Positions 10,822 through 24,223 of a stretch of 64,000 nt of DNA are shown here, one piece after another (the first letter of the stretch is position 1; the number at the start of each line of letters is the position of its first letter). Origin of the DNA: Coraliomargarita sp. (GTDB lineage Bacteria > Verrucomicrobiota > Verrucomicrobiia > Opitutales > Coraliomargaritaceae); assembly GCA_002699365.1 (NCBI GenBank), contig PAAN01000018.1:98822-162821 (forward strand), in the 5' to 3' direction. Under the pieces are notes generated by a model that did no database searches, had not been told where the DNA came from, and saw only the letters and a program-made list of their open reading frames with translations. Both the position numbers and the translations under genes were made by a program.

Positions 10822-12090
10822 CTATTGGAATTTTTTGAAAAGTAAGGTCGCGTTGTGACCGCCAAATCCAAGATTATTACAAATTGCCACATTGACAGTA
10901 GCCTCGCGCATCACATTAGGAACATAGTCCAGATCGCAATCAGGATCTGGATCCCTATAATTAATAGTTGGTGGCACCTTACCATCACGTATCGCCAAAG
11001 CACATACTGCCGACTCGATGCCGCCTGCTGCTCCTAATAAATGACCTGTCATACCCTTAGTAGAGGAAGCCATAATCTTATAAGCATGCTCCCCTAAAGC
11101 TTTTTTAATCGCTAAGGTTTCAAACTTATCGTTGTAGGGAGTCGAAGTGCCATGTGCGTTGATATAACTTACATCCTCGGCGGTGATTCCAGCTTCCTTA
11201 ATCACATGACCTATGGCAGCACCCAGCGCCTTACCATCTGGGTCAGGAGAAGTGATATGGTAGGCATCACAAGTAGCTCCGTATCCGGCAAGCTCACAAT
11301 ATATAGTCGCACCTCGAGCTTGAGCATGTTCCAGAGTCTCGACAACTAATACGCCCGCGCCTTCGCCCATTATAAATCCATCCCGACCCGAATCAAAGGG
11401 GCGACTAGCAGTTTGTGGGGCATCATTGTAACTAGTGCTCATTGCTTTCATAGAACAAAAACCAGCGTAGCCAAGTTCGGTGATGGCTGCTTCACTACCT
11501 CCAGCGAGCATCACGTCTGCATCTCCATCACGTAGCATATGGAACGCTTCACCAATACTGTGAGTTCCAGATGCACAAGCGCTAACAATTCCGTAATTTG
11601 GACCACGCGCACCCACTTCAATCGCAACTACACCACTAGCAATGTTTGCAATCAGTGAGGGGATCATAAAGGGGGAGACCTTGCGAGGCCCACCCTCATA
11701 AAGACGACGACTTTGAGTTTGGATAGTCAGCATTCCTCCAATTCCTGAGCCAATTAAAACACCGAAACGATCAGGATCCAAAGTAGCCGGATCCAAAGCA
11801 GCATTCTTGAGAGCTAGCTTAGAACCGGCAACAGCAAGCTGCGTGTAACGATCATTTCTTCGTGCTTCCTTAGGATCCATATAATCAGAAGCATTGAAAT
11901 GTAATGCCTCCGCTCCTACTTTGGACGGATAATCAGTGATATCAAAAGATTGAACCGTACCGATGCCACTTTTTCCAGCAAGGAGGCTATCCCAAAAATC
12001 TTCTACGCCATCGCCATAACTAGTCACTGTACCGATGCCAGTAATGACAACTCGGTTTCGTTGGTAGGCTGCTTCCATATGGAGTAACAA
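10822..12090 (-). CDS. fabF: Beta-ketoacyl-ACP synthase II
   Basis: ACASGTHSIGEA active Cys, NAHGTSTPYND, GHLLGAAGGIE. Confidence 0.95.
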   Translation of the reverse strand: MLLHMEAAYQRNRVVITGIGTVTSYGDGVEDFWDSLLAGKSGIGTVQSFDITDYPSKVGAEALHFNASDYMDPKEARRNDRYTQLAVAGSKLALKNAALDPATLDPDRFGVLIGSGIGGMLTIQTQSRRLYEGGPRKVSPFMIPSLIANIASGVVAIEVGARGPNYGIVSACASGTHSIGEAFHMLRDGDADVMLAGGSEAAITELGYAGFCSMKAMSTSYNDAPQTASRPFDSGRDGFIMGEGAGVLVVETLEHAQARGATIYCELAGYGATCDAYHITSPDPDGKALGAAIGHVIKEAGITAEDVSYINAHGTSTPYNDKFETLAIKKALGEHAYKIMASSTKGMTGHLLGAAGGIESAVCALAIRDGKVPPTINYRDPDPDCDLDYVPNVMREATVNVAICNNLGFGGHNATLLFKKFQ

Positions 12091-12139
12091 AAACTAAGCC
12101 GCAATTAAGCGACTTGGCTAAAAATATCAATACGAAGTG

Positions 12140-12394
12140 TTATCCAGCTTTCTCGGTGATATATTTAATTACATCACCAACGGTTAGAAGTTTCTCTGCA
12201 TCAGTCTCTGGAATTTCTCCATCAATTTCATCTTTAAACTCTTCCTCAAATGCCATTATTAACTCGACTAGATCGAGTGAATCTGCACCAAGATCATCAA
12301 GGAATGATGCTCCTGCAGTCACCTGCTCTTCATTAACGTTGAGCTGGTCTACGATGATTGTGTTTACGCGTTGTTCGATAGTTTGATCGGCCAT
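12140..12394 (-). CDS. acpP: Acyl carrier protein
   Basis: [21 protein letters not shown] phosphopantetheine site. Confidence 0.96.
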   Translation of the reverse strand: MADQTIEQRVNTIIVDQLNVNEEQVTAGASFLDDLGADSLDLVELIMAFEEEFKDEIDGEIPETDAEKLLTVGDVIKYITEKAG

Positions 12395-12425
12395 AATTTA
12401 TTAGGTTTAATTGTTATAATCTGAG

Positions 12426-13174
<749 letters not shown>

Positions 13175-13301
13175 ACAAATATTAGCCTATGGATAAGAAA
13201 TTAATATTGGTAAAATTCTTAGGTTAAATCTAAAGTTCGCAAGCATGAATGTAAGATTCAAGCAACATTGACACCACCAATATAAGAGCTGAAGTGAACA
13301 A

Positions 13302-14033
13302 ATGTCGAATTTAGAACAAGAACGTATCCAAAAGCTTATCGCCAACTCTGGCTATTGCTCTAGGCGAGAGGCAGAGCGACTCATTAGCGACGGCTGTGTT
13401 CGAGTTAATGGTAAAGTCTCAGAACTCGGCGACAAAGCCTGCCCTAGTGCGGATATTTTTGTGAATAATAAACCAATCCGAGTAAAAAAAGAGCGAGCCG
13501 TTACATTGGTCATGAATAAGCCAAAAGGATACCTCTGTACAAATTCAGATCCATTTGCAGATCGTACCGTTTTCGAACTACTTCCAGCTGATTTACAGCG
13601 CCAAAGAATGTTTTGTGCAGGGCGTCTAGATAAAGACAGTGAGGGGTTATTAATTATAACAAATAATGGAGAGCTTGCTCATCGTGTTAGCCATCCGAGT
13701 ACATGTGTTACCAAGCGCTATCGAGTAGTATTACATCGCGATTTTGACAAATCTGACATTCAAAAGCTTCTAAAAGGAGTCGATTATGAAGGGGATTTCC
13801 TAAAGGCCGAAAAAGTAATTCCAGCGCCCACGCTAGGAGAAGGAAGTGCTCGGCGCCTTGAAGTACACCTTCACCACGGAAAAAAGCGTGAAATTCGCCG
13901 GCTTTTTGAAGCAAACCGCTATTATGTTAAAAAATTAGTACGAGTTCAAATCGGTGGTATAATTTTAAAGAATATTCCAAAGGGAGGAATTAAAATTCTC
14001 GGTAAAAAAGAAATCGATCTGCTCTTCGCTTAA
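13302..14033 (+). CDS. Ribosomal small/large subunit pseudouridine synthase (RsuA/RluB family)
   Basis: S4 domain plus GRLDKDSEGLLIITNNGELAH. Confidence 0.9.
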   Translation: MSNLEQERIQKLIANSGYCSRREAERLISDGCVRVNGKVSELGDKACPSADIFVNNKPIRVKKERAVTLVMNKPKGYLCTNSDPFADRTVFELLPADLQRQRMFCAGRLDKDSEGLLIITNNGELAHRVSHPSTCVTKRYRVVLHRDFDKSDIQKLLKGVDYEGDFLKAEKVIPAPTLGEGSARRLEVHLHHGKKREIRRLFEANRYYVKKLVRVQIGGIILKNIPKGGIKILGKKEIDLLFA

Positions 14034-14073
14034 AAATTGTCACTTATACACCGCTCTACTAAAAAAAATTAAA

Positions 14074-14904
14074 ATGAATTCACTCTTTCAGTGTAGTTTA
14101 ATTGCTTGTACATCCTTTTTACTGTTAAATCCTGCCACAGCTCAAAAAATTTTATTACTAGCAAAGCCTGCTAGCAATGCTGCCATAATAGCACGAGTTG
14201 ATGCCGCTAATGATGCCATACTAAGTGCTTCTTCTATATCTAGTGAACTTCTATCTGCAAGCACTTGGAAGCAGACAAATTCTCCGATTTTAATACAGGG
14301 ATACGTTGCAAAAAACTCACTTTTACAGCAAGACTCAGCGGATTATAGTATACCTATTAGGGAGAAACCAATCGATAGCGCTGTAATAATAGCCATGGCT
14401 CAAAAAAACGACCAGTACACCTTATTAAACTCAGTTGATGAGAATTGGATATTAGTAGAAATCGAAAAAAAGGCTACAGCTTATTTTACTCAAGTGCCTC
14501 AATTAGGATTAAAAAGCTTGGAGGATACGGCATCAAACTTTTCAGATAATACCTATCTATTACAAGAAGATGAACCAGTTGCAGTTTCCGAAATCATAGT
14601 TGATACCTCCAACAAAACCTCCATACGCCAATTTCCCAATCGACCTAAGTTCGAGAATAAAGCACCGACACGCACATTAAGCGGTACACTTGTAAGACGT
14701 CTGCGCAACTACGGTCCCCGCTATCCACTTCGCTTGCGCGCAGCAAATGGACGAATTGCATATGTTGACATGTCTAGCCTTTTTTTCAGTGACCTTCGCC
14801 CCTACTTAGATCAACAAGTAAGCATAACCGGTGAAGTTCGTCCTTTAGTTCCCGGCAGTACAGAGCTTATTATTCAAGCGCGCAGCCTTAAACTTGTAAA
14901 ATAA
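14074..14904 (+). CDS. Secreted hypothetical protein, possible SH3-like content
   Basis: Signal peptide and intact 276-aa ORF; weak SH3-like appearance. Confidence 0.5.
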   Translation: MNSLFQCSLIACTSFLLLNPATAQKILLLAKPASNAAIIARVDAANDAILSASSISSELLSASTWKQTNSPILIQGYVAKNSLLQQDSADYSIPIREKPIDSAVIIAMAQKNDQYTLLNSVDENWILVEIEKKATAYFTQVPQLGLKSLEDTASNFSDNTYLLQEDEPVAVSEIIVDTSNKTSIRQFPNRPKFENKAPTRTLSGTLVRRLRNYGPRYPLRLRAANGRIAYVDMSSLFFSDLRPYLDQQVSITGEVRPLVPGSTELIIQARSLKLVK

Positions 14905-14916
14905 CTTAATATATCA

Positions 14917-15792
14917 ATGAAACTCATCGACGGTAACGCTATAGCAAAATCTATAATTGAAGAACTTACCACCGAGGTTAGTCGCCTTAAAGATGGCAGA
15001 CCTGTTGTCGCATTTATTCGAGTCGGTGAAGACCCTGCTTCAATTTCATATGTGCGTAAGAAACAAAAAACAGCCGAGCAAATTGGTATTGAAAGTCGAC
15101 TTTTTCTGCTCCCTGAAGACGTCAGCAAGACGGCACTTTTCGAGCAAATCGATGTCTTAAATTGTGACCCCTCCGTAAATGGTATACTCATTCAAGCCCC
15201 ATTGCCTAAACACATAGATGAAACAGAAACCTTCAATCGTGTTGTACCCCATAAAGACGTAGACGGATTTAATACTGTTAATATTGGAAAATTGTGCCAA
15301 GAAGATACTAAGGGATTTGTAGCATGTACGCCCGCAGGAATTATTGAATTAATTCAACGCAGTAATATAAGTACAGAAGGCAAACATGTAGTTGTACTTG
15401 GACGTAGCCTTATAGTAGGAAAACCTGCAGCATTACTCATGCTTCGCAAAGCAGTTCCAGGCAATGCTACCGTAACAATTTGTCATTCTCGTACGACTAA
15501 TCTGGAAAATATTACGCAACAGGCAGATATACTAATAGCAGCTATAGGAAGAGCAAATTTTGTCACTGCCGATATGGTTAAAGAAGGTGTCGCTGTGATT
15601 GATGTTGGCATCAACCGAGTAGAAGACTCTAGTCGCTCTCGCGGTTATCGCTTGGTTGGTGATGTCGATTTCGCGCAGGTTAGTAAAAAGGCTTCACTAA
15701 TTACGCCAGTACCTGGTGGCGTTGGTCCTATGACAGTCGCCATGCTTATGCACAATACGCTTCGAGCATATCAAGAAGTCCATTCTACATGA
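14917..15792 (+). CDS. folD: Bifunctional methylenetetrahydrofolate dehydrogenase/cyclohydrolase
   Basis: [41 protein letters not shown]. Confidence 0.96.
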   Translation: MKLIDGNAIAKSIIEELTTEVSRLKDGRPVVAFIRVGEDPASISYVRKKQKTAEQIGIESRLFLLPEDVSKTALFEQIDVLNCDPSVNGILIQAPLPKHIDETETFNRVVPHKDVDGFNTVNIGKLCQEDTKGFVACTPAGIIELIQRSNISTEGKHVVVLGRSLIVGKPAALLMLRKAVPGNATVTICHSRTTNLENITQQADILIAAIGRANFVTADMVKEGVAVIDVGINRVEDSSRSRGYRLVGDVDFAQVSKKASLITPVPGGVGPMTVAMLMHNTLRAYQEVHST

Positions 15793-16439
15793 GTGATCCA
15801 CTGCAAAAAGACAAAGCAGCAGATTCCGATGTACTTACAAGCGATAGGGTAAATCCATTGGATTTAATATTTAATGACGAGGGCTCACTGCCACCAGCAA
15901 GAATCGGTATTCGTGCTCTCGCTTTCCTACTAGATTTCATTCTAGTTAGTGCGGTTGCTACAATAATAATCTGGAAGATAATACTACCACAAACCCACCC
16001 CGGAACTTTCCATGAATTTATACTGTGGGGCGAACAATTAACTAATTGGTTCAATTCAAATGAGAGAAGCGAAATAGGGCTACCGAAACCCAATCATAAT
16101 TTAAGCATCGCACTAAATTTTGCTAATGACCTACAGTTGCTTACTTTTTGGCTGTATTTTGCTTTAAGCGAAGCCTTATTTGCAGTCACAATAGGTAAAA
16201 AAGCGTGTCGCTTGCGAACTATAAGTACAATTACACTGGGCCCTCCACCATTTGTAACTGGAGTCATACGAGGCGGCCTTATAACAGCAGTATTCTTTTT
16301 TATTCCGCCAGTTGGATTAGTCGCTTCAGTAAGTACACTTCTATTTAATAAGCGCAGACAGATGGGTCATGATTTACTTTCTAGAACCATCGTCATAGAT
16401 GAAAAAATACTATCAAGTGTGGACATAAAAAGTGTCTAA
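15789..16439 (+). CDS. RDD family membrane protein
   Basis: [43 protein letters not shown] pattern. Confidence 0.75.
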   Translation: MSDPLQKDKAADSDVLTSDRVNPLDLIFNDEGSLPPARIGIRALAFLLDFILVSAVATIIIWKIILPQTHPGTFHEFILWGEQLTNWFNSNERSEIGLPKPNHNLSIALNFANDLQLLTFWLYFALSEALFAVTIGKKACRLRTISTITLGPPPFVTGVIRGGLITAVFFFIPPVGLVASVSTLLFNKRRQMGHDLLSRTIVIDEKILSSVDIKSV

Positions 16440-16549
16440 AATATGCATATTTTTACAGCAACAACTTTAATTTATAGATTGTCGGGGCTCTAATACGCTC
16501 GTACATTTTTGAAAATTTCACCCAAAACGGTCACGCAGAACACACTCCT

Positions 16550-17662
16550 TTGAGTACACAAAAAAAACCTAAAATCTTAGTCGTTGATGATCAGCCAATC
16601 AACGTAAAGTTGTTGCAAAGCAAACTTGAGCGACAATCAATGGATGTATCGATTGCATTCGATGGTCGAGAGTGTTTAGAAAAAGTTGCTTCTGTCCGTC
16701 CAGATATTATCCTACTTGACATAATGATGCCTGAAATGGATGGCATCGAAACATGTCGCCTAATAAAAGCAGACCCAAAGACTAAGGCGATTCCTATTAT
16801 TTTCATCACTGCTAACGTTACAAAGAAGCAGAAGATCCAAGGTCTTGAAGCAGGTGCGGTAGATTATATTACTAAACCTATCGATTTAGAAGAAACTCTT
16901 GCGCGTGTTCATACTCAATTACACCTACAATCAATTTATCGAGAGAATATAGTGCTACAAGCACGACTAGGAGATGCTCGAAAAACAGCCGCAGTTGGCT
17001 CAATAACTCAAGGCATAGCGCATAACTTAAACAACTTGCTTGGAGTAGTCGTCGGCTATCTTGACCTAATTAAAAATAGCTCCAAAAATCCAGACATGAT
17101 CGAAAGGTGCCTAGGATCAATGGATCATGCAGTATCTCGTATGGTAGAGATTATTCGTCAGTTGTCCTCCATCGCTAGTAACGAAACCTTCGAGATGGAA
17201 GCAATATCAATAAAAACACTTACCGAAAGCAGCATTGCTCGCTTTAGCCAAGAACACCAATGTGAAGCAAATATTACAGTTTGCACCGAAATAAAGAGTG
17301 ACGTGCAGATTACAACAAATGCAGAAATTTTTGAAGTCATACTATGTAAATTGCTTTCTAATGCCTATGAAAGCTACCAAGAAAACCTCAACGACACGAA
17401 ACGCATCATACAGTTAGATATCGCCCAACAAAGAGATGGTTATAAATCCAATATTAAAATTACCGTCTCGGACAACGGCAACGGTATAGATCCAGAAATT
17501 ACCGAAAAAATATTTGAGCCATTTGTAACAACAAAAACTGCCGTTGGTCGTGGCATGGGACTAACTATAGCTCGCCATACAATTAGAAATTTAGGTGGTG
17601 ACGTTCATTTAATCGAAAATAAAAGTGGCGGTGTATCTGCGATATTAACTCATCCAATTTAA
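16550..17662 (+). CDS. Hybrid response regulator (N-terminal receiver) / histidine kinase (C-terminal)
   Basis: Receiver ILVVDDQPINVKLL...ILLDIMMPEMDG...YITKPID; kinase QGIAHNLNNLLG and DNGNGIDPEI..GRGMGLTIA; TTG start. Confidence 0.88.
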   Translation: MSTQKKPKILVVDDQPINVKLLQSKLERQSMDVSIAFDGRECLEKVASVRPDIILLDIMMPEMDGIETCRLIKADPKTKAIPIIFITANVTKKQKIQGLEAGAVDYITKPIDLEETLARVHTQLHLQSIYRENIVLQARLGDARKTAAVGSITQGIAHNLNNLLGVVVGYLDLIKNSSKNPDMIERCLGSMDHAVSRMVEIIRQLSSIASNETFEMEAISIKTLTESSIARFSQEHQCEANITVCTEIKSDVQITTNAEIFEVILCKLLSNAYESYQENLNDTKRIIQLDIAQQRDGYKSNIKITVSDNGNGIDPEITEKIFEPFVTTKTAVGRGMGLTIARHTIRNLGGDVHLIENKSGGVSAILTHPI

Positions 17663-17692
17663 AATACACGGTAAAATTAAAAACCTATACCC

Positions 17693-18508
17693 ATGATTAA
17701 GAACGATACAAAAATAGTTTTTATTGGTGCCGGACGTATGGCATCAGCCATAATCCGAGGACTAATAGAAAAGGAGCATTACAAGCCAGTGCAAATCGCC
17801 TGCACTTGTGGAAACGATAGTACCGGAGCACAACTAGCTAAGGAAACAAAAATTCAATATTTAGATGCTATTACAGATGAGATTCAATCGGTTGATGCGA
17901 TTGTTTTAGCATGCAAACCGCAGCAATTTAATCAGATCGAAAAAAGTATTACTAATGCAGCTAATGGTAGACTTGTACTCTCTATTTTAGCTGGTATTCC
18001 ATTAAATAGACTAAGCGAAAAATTCAAATTAGCTCGTAATATCATCCGAACTATGCCGAACACGCCAGGCCAAATTGGTGCTGGCGTCACTGCATATTCC
18101 CCACGGAGCAAACTATCCATTAAAGATCAAAAGATAGTCGACAATATACTCGGATCGCTTGGCAACTTCCACGAAGTAAATGAAACGGATCTGGATGCAG
18201 TTACTGCACTAAGTGGAAGCGGTCCGGCTTACTTATTTGAATTTGCAGCAGCGATTAATGAAGCAGCGATTAATAATGGACTCGATCCAGAGCTAGCGTC
18301 CACACTTACCATTGATACCTTATTAGGTTCAAGTATGCTACTCGCCTCAAGTAAAGAAAGCCCCGAACAATTACGTGAGGCTGTTACATCTAAAGGGGGG
18401 ACAACCGCTGCAGCTCTAGAAATACTGTCTAAGTCTGGTTTTCGTGACTTAATCGATCAAGCAATCAGTGCAGCTAAAAAACGATCCATTGAACTCTCGG
18501 AAGATTAA
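17693..18508 (+). CDS. proC: Pyrroline-5-carboxylate reductase
   Basis: FIGAGRMASAIIRGL, RTMPNTPGQIGAGVTAY, LSGSGPAYLFEF, SKGGTTAAAL. Confidence 0.95.
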   Translation: MIKNDTKIVFIGAGRMASAIIRGLIEKEHYKPVQIACTCGNDSTGAQLAKETKIQYLDAITDEIQSVDAIVLACKPQQFNQIEKSITNAANGRLVLSILAGIPLNRLSEKFKLARNIIRTMPNTPGQIGAGVTAYSPRSKLSIKDQKIVDNILGSLGNFHEVNETDLDAVTALSGSGPAYLFEFAAAINEAAINNGLDPELASTLTIDTLLGSSMLLASSKESPEQLREAVTSKGGTTAAALEILSKSGFRDLIDQAISAAKKRSIELSED

Positions 18509-18714
18509 ACTCTCCTATTGCACATACACAATCACCGGCTTTAAAAATCTATACTGGTAAATGTGCGAAGCTAATGAATCTAAATTCATTGCTGTATTAT
18601 TACCCACTAAAAGAAAAAAGTCCTACTCAAAATTTTTCGGTTGAAATAACCCAACAGCTTAATTGCAACAATTCGAGTTCGGCGCTAGTAATACAATCGC
18701 CATTTATTAAATAG

Positions 18715-18950
18715 TAACCCCGCCTGTGCCGTATAGGGGGAGTCCTTGGCCTTTGTTTTCCAAGGTGGGTGCTCTCTAATTAGTTTTTGTCTTCCGGTTG
18801 ACGGCTGGACAGTAACTAACAAGGTTCAAGCTCCCGATTTTAAAAGAGTAAAGGACAGAACTCCGAAATGGCTCGAACACTGCAGAGTTAGAAAAACTGT
18901 GCGCGCTAAATATACTTTGGCAATCCAAATTAAAGCTGCCTTGTAGGTAC
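18715..18950. ncRNA. Candidate structured RNA (class unknown, strand uncertain)
   Basis: GC-richer than flanks; CCCC..GGGG and CCTTGG..CCAAGG hairpins, GGGAG/CTCCC pairing, CAGAGTT..AACTGTG hairpin; the 66-aa ORF here is unconvincing. Confidence 0.25.
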
Positions 18951-18951
18951 G

Positions 18952-18978
18952 AAAAAAGCCCCCCGTTACCGGGGGGCT
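18952..18978 (-). terminator. Rho-independent terminator of the dnaK-groES-groEL transcription direction
   Basis: AGCCCCCC-loop-GGGGGGCT perfect stem with T6 tract on the minus strand, about 40 bp past the groEL stop. Confidence 0.85.
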
Positions 18979-19019
18979 GGTAATAATTAATTCGGACAAT
19001 TAAGAAGAGCTTTACCCAA

Positions 19020-20684
<1,665 letters not shown>

Positions 20685-20696
20685 TTAGTTATTAAT

Positions 20697-20972
20697 TTAA
20701 CCGACAACGCCAAGTAGGTTGTCTTCTTCAATGATTGTGTATTCTACTCCGTCAAGCTTGACGGCAGTGCCACCATATTGAGGCATAAGAACCCGGTCAC
20801 CCTTCTTTACAAAGAATGGCTTATCGTCTGCCTTCCCTGTGCCGACAGCAATGACTTCAGCTTCCTGTGATTTTTCCTTAGCAGAATCTGGAATAATGAT
20901 TCCGCCACGAATTTGTTCATCTTCTTCAATGCGCTTTAATAATACGCGTTCACCGAGTGGTTTTATTTTCAT
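20697..20972 (-). CDS. groES: Co-chaperonin GroES
   Basis: [16 protein letters not shown]...[18 protein letters not shown]. Confidence 0.97.
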   Translation of the reverse strand: MKIKPLGERVLLKRIEEDEQIRGGIIIPDSAKEKSQEAEVIAVGTGKADDKPFFVKKGDRVLMPQYGGTAVKLDGVEYTIIEEDNLLGVVG

Positions 20973-21048
20973 AGCTTATATGTTTGTTTATGAATAATTG
21001 TAGTTTGTAAGTTTAAACGCTTAGAGAAAGGCCCTAAACGTAAAATGA

Positions 21049-22992
21049 TTATGATTCGTCCTTCTTCTCCTCATCGACTACCTCGAAATCGGCATCGACC
21101 GTTTCAGCTTCTGCCTGCTTTGGCTCCGTCGCACCATCAGCAGAATTGATGTCTTCTCCAGAAGCAGCTTCTGCCCCCGGTTGACCATAAAGATCTTGAG
21201 CGAACGATTGCATAATTCCTGAGATCTTTTCTACAGGCGCTTTTAAAGAATCCGCATCAGCATCTTGGTTTTCAAGTACCACCTTAGCCTCGGCGATTGC
21301 TTCTTCTAGCTCAGCTTTTTTGTCCGCTGGAATTTTATCGCCTAATTCACCTATCTGTTTTTCCGACTGATAAATAATATTGTCTAATTCATTACGCGCT
21401 TCGACCCCTTCTTTGGTCTTAGCATCTTCGGCAGCATGCTCCTCAGCTTCACGCTTTAATTTCTCAACCTCCTCGTTATCTAAACCAGAGGAACCACTAA
21501 TAGTGATTTTTTGTTCCTTACCAGTACCCTGGTCCTTAGCGCTTACATTCAGTATACCGTTGGCATCAATATCAAAGGTGACCTCAACCTGCGGTACTCC
21601 ACGAGCAGCTGCTGGAATACCATCCAAACGGAAAGTACCTAGCATCTTATTATCATTTGCCATGGGGCGCTCTCCTTGAAGAACCTTAATATCCACAGCT
21701 GTTTGATTGTCTGCATAAGTAGAAAAGGTCTGACTCTTTTTAGTCGGTATTGTCGTATTACGATCAATCATTGCAGTTGCAACCGAACCTGCTGTTTCAA
21801 TCGCAAGAGTAAGTGGCGTAACATCTAAAAGTAAGACATCACGTACATCTCCTTGAAGAACACCACCTTGAATAGCTGCCCCGATGGCTACAACCTCATC
21901 TGGATTCACTCCTTGGTGTGGCGCTTTTCCGGCAAGACCTTCAGCGACCTCAACAACTTTAGGAGCGCGAGTCATACCACCAACGAGGACTAATTCAGCT
22001 ATTTCTGATACAGAATGGCCAGAATCTTTGAGACATGCGTTAAAAGGTGCTTTTGTACGCTCGTAGAGCGAATCACAAATCTGCTCTAAATTAGCTCTAG
22101 TAAGAGTAATATTCAAGTGCTTTGGTCCAGTAGCATCAGCAGTAATGAAAGGTAGATTTATGTCGGTGCTTTGAGTAGAAGATAAAGCAATCTTGGCTTT
22201 TTCACCCTCTTCTTTAAGGCGCTGGAGAGCCATTTTATCGCCACGTAAGTCGATACTTTGCTCGCTCTTAAACTCTTCAATAAGAAAATCAATCAAAGCA
22301 CTATCCCAATTGTCACCACCTAAGTGAGTGTCCCCGTTGGTCGCCTTGACTTCAAAAACACCATCACCAATTTCTAATATAGAAATATCGAATGTGCCAC
22401 CGCCAAGATCATATACCGCAATTACTTCGTCACTACCTTTATCAAGACCATAAGCAAGTGCTGCTGCCGTAGGTTCATTTATGATGCGCTTCACTTCGAG
22501 TCCAGCAATCTTACCAGCATCTTTGGTAGCCTGACGCTGTGCATCATTAAAATATGCAGGAACTGTTATAACTGCGTCTGTAACTTTCTCGCCTAAGTAA
22601 GCTTCTGCATCAGCTTTAAGCTTTTGTAAAACAATCGCTGCAATTTGCTCTGGAGCAAATTGTTCGCTCTTACCGTCCACTTCCGCTTCAATGTAAGCAT
22701 CACCATTTTTACCTTTAACAACTTTGTAAGGCAAAGATGAGGATTCTTCTTGCACCTCACTAAACTTGCGACCTATCAATCGCTTCGCAGAAAAAATTGT
22801 ATTACTTGGGTTTGTAACAGCCTGCCGCTTGGCAGCTTGCCCCACTAGGCGCTCACCATTCTTGGCAAATGCTACTATAGACGGTGTTGTTCGTGCACCC
22901 TCTGAATTTGGAATTACAACAGGTTCTCCACCTTCCATAACAGACATGCAAGAATTTGTTGTGCCTAAATCTATACCAATGATTTTACTCAT
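21049..22992 (-). CDS. dnaK: Chaperone DnaK
   Basis: [18 protein letters not shown]; Hsp70 signatures throughout. Confidence 0.98.
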   Translation of the reverse strand: MSKIIGIDLGTTNSCMSVMEGGEPVVIPNSEGARTTPSIVAFAKNGERLVGQAAKRQAVTNPSNTIFSAKRLIGRKFSEVQEESSSLPYKVVKGKNGDAYIEAEVDGKSEQFAPEQIAAIVLQKLKADAEAYLGEKVTDAVITVPAYFNDAQRQATKDAGKIAGLEVKRIINEPTAAALAYGLDKGSDEVIAVYDLGGGTFDISILEIGDGVFEVKATNGDTHLGGDNWDSALIDFLIEEFKSEQSIDLRGDKMALQRLKEEGEKAKIALSSTQSTDINLPFITADATGPKHLNITLTRANLEQICDSLYERTKAPFNACLKDSGHSVSEIAELVLVGGMTRAPKVVEVAEGLAGKAPHQGVNPDEVVAIGAAIQGGVLQGDVRDVLLLDVTPLTLAIETAGSVATAMIDRNTTIPTKKSQTFSTYADNQTAVDIKVLQGERPMANDNKMLGTFRLDGIPAAARGVPQVEVTFDIDANGILNVSAKDQGTGKEQKITISGSSGLDNEEVEKLKREAEEHAAEDAKTKEGVEARNELDNIIYQSEKQIGELGDKIPADKKAELEEAIAEAKVVLENQDADADSLKAPVEKISGIMQSFAQDLYGQPGAEAASGEDINSADGATEPKQAEAETVDADFEVVDEEKKDES

Positions 22993-23261
22993 GCCAATTT
23001 ACTAGCAAAGATAATGCCTTAAATCATTTAATTTTCTAAGTCGCTCAATGTAAGTTACTTAATAATAATTTATAATCCTATTATTATTATTATTTATTGA
23101 TAACTGTGACAATTAGGCTCATTCAATGTCACTGTATAAATGGATAGTGAACACTTTTGTCACACTAAAAATACGAGTTAATGCCTCTATAGCTATAAAA
23201 CTATTTACTAGATAACTCTACTTGTTGCATTTTAGTTAGATCTATTGCATTTTATTATTAC

Positions 23262-23546
23262 GTGCAAAAAAAGAAAAAAAAAGTTGATTATGAAGCGCTC
23301 AACTCCTCTCTTATGCGTATACCACGCATGAACGTAGAGACCGCACGAAATCTTATAGATATTGGCATTAGAGATATTTTTGAACTACAAGGACGTGCTC
23401 CAGAAGTGCTCTTTGAAGACGTCCTATCTCGCACAGGTGCTATACCTGCAGACCGTATTCGTTATTTTAGAATGGCTGTTTACTATGCCGAACATTCAGA
23501 ACCAGACAAATCAAAATTACATCCAGACGCATGGATTCAAGTATAA
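23262..23546 (+). CDS. Helix-hairpin-helix (Cdd1-like) protein
   Basis: LMRIPRMNVETARNLIDIGIRDIFELQGRAPEVLFED...AVYYAEH resembles the Cdd1/pathogenicity-locus family; GTG start. Confidence 0.65.
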   Translation: MQKKKKKVDYEALNSSLMRIPRMNVETARNLIDIGIRDIFELQGRAPEVLFEDVLSRTGAIPADRIRYFRMAVYYAEHSEPDKSKLHPDAWIQV

Positions 23547-24223
23547 TACAAGAGATTAAAATACCCAGTGAAGTACCAGTTATGACGCTAAGTTCTACGG
23601 TATTATTTCCGCAGGCAATGATGCCGCTTTATATATTTGAACCTCGTTACAGAGAGATGATTGATGAAGTGCTAACAAATAATCGAATTTTTGCAGTTGC
23701 TGCTCTAGATGAATCATCACCGATAGCGCGAGAATTAGAGACGCCAAGATCGATCGCGGCGATTGGAATAATTAGAGCTTGCCAAAAAAATCCAGATGGC
23801 ACTTCTAACCTTATTTTACAAGGTTTGGCGCGAGTACAATTTAAGGAAATCGTATGCGAAGAACCTTATCGAAAAGCACGAATCACTCAAGTACATAGTA
23901 AACCTGGCGGCTCACTGGACTTAATGGATACTATAAAGCCTAATCTATTAAGCTTAATACAAGCTCAAATAAATTTAGGAGCGTCTATTCCAAAAGAAGT
24001 TCACAGTTTCTTAGATCAGATAGATGACCCAGAAAATATTCTGGATATGGCAATCTACACGACATGCACCCAATTTGAGCTAAAACAAAAACTTCTGGAA
24101 ACTAGAGGTATATTACCTCGCTACGAAAACTTCTATAAATTTTTAAAATCAGAACTTAGACGACTTAAAATAATTAAAGAATTACGAGATAATTTAGACG
24201 ATGATTCCATCAAAAAAAATTAA
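23531..24223 (+). CDS. LON peptidase substrate-binding (N-terminal) domain protein
   Basis: LFPQAMMPLYIFEPRYREMIDEVL; 16-nt overlap with upstream gene. Confidence 0.85.
   Translation: MDSSIIQEIKIPSEVPVMTLSSTVLFPQAMMPLYIFEPRYREMIDEVLTNNRIFAVAALDESSPIARELETPRSIAAIGIIRACQKNPDGTSNLILQGLARVQFKEIVCEEPYRKARITQVHSKPGGSLDLMDTIKPNLLSLIQAQINLGASIPKEVHSFLDQIDDPENILDMAIYTTCTQFELKQKLLETRGILPRYENFYKFLKSELRRLKIIKELRDNLDDDSIKKN

Noticed and set aside
12114-12386. 90-aa Ser-rich plus-strand ORF opposite acpP
   Set aside because: Antisense of acpP; composition reflects the reverse complement of acidic codons.
18811-18840. GGTTCAAGCTCC resembles a tRNA T-arm
   Set aside because: No matching 5-bp T-stem, acceptor stem or anticodon arm around it.
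18746-18946. 66-aa plus-strand ORF between proC and groEL
   Set aside because: No protein family character; region better considered as possible RNA or spacer.
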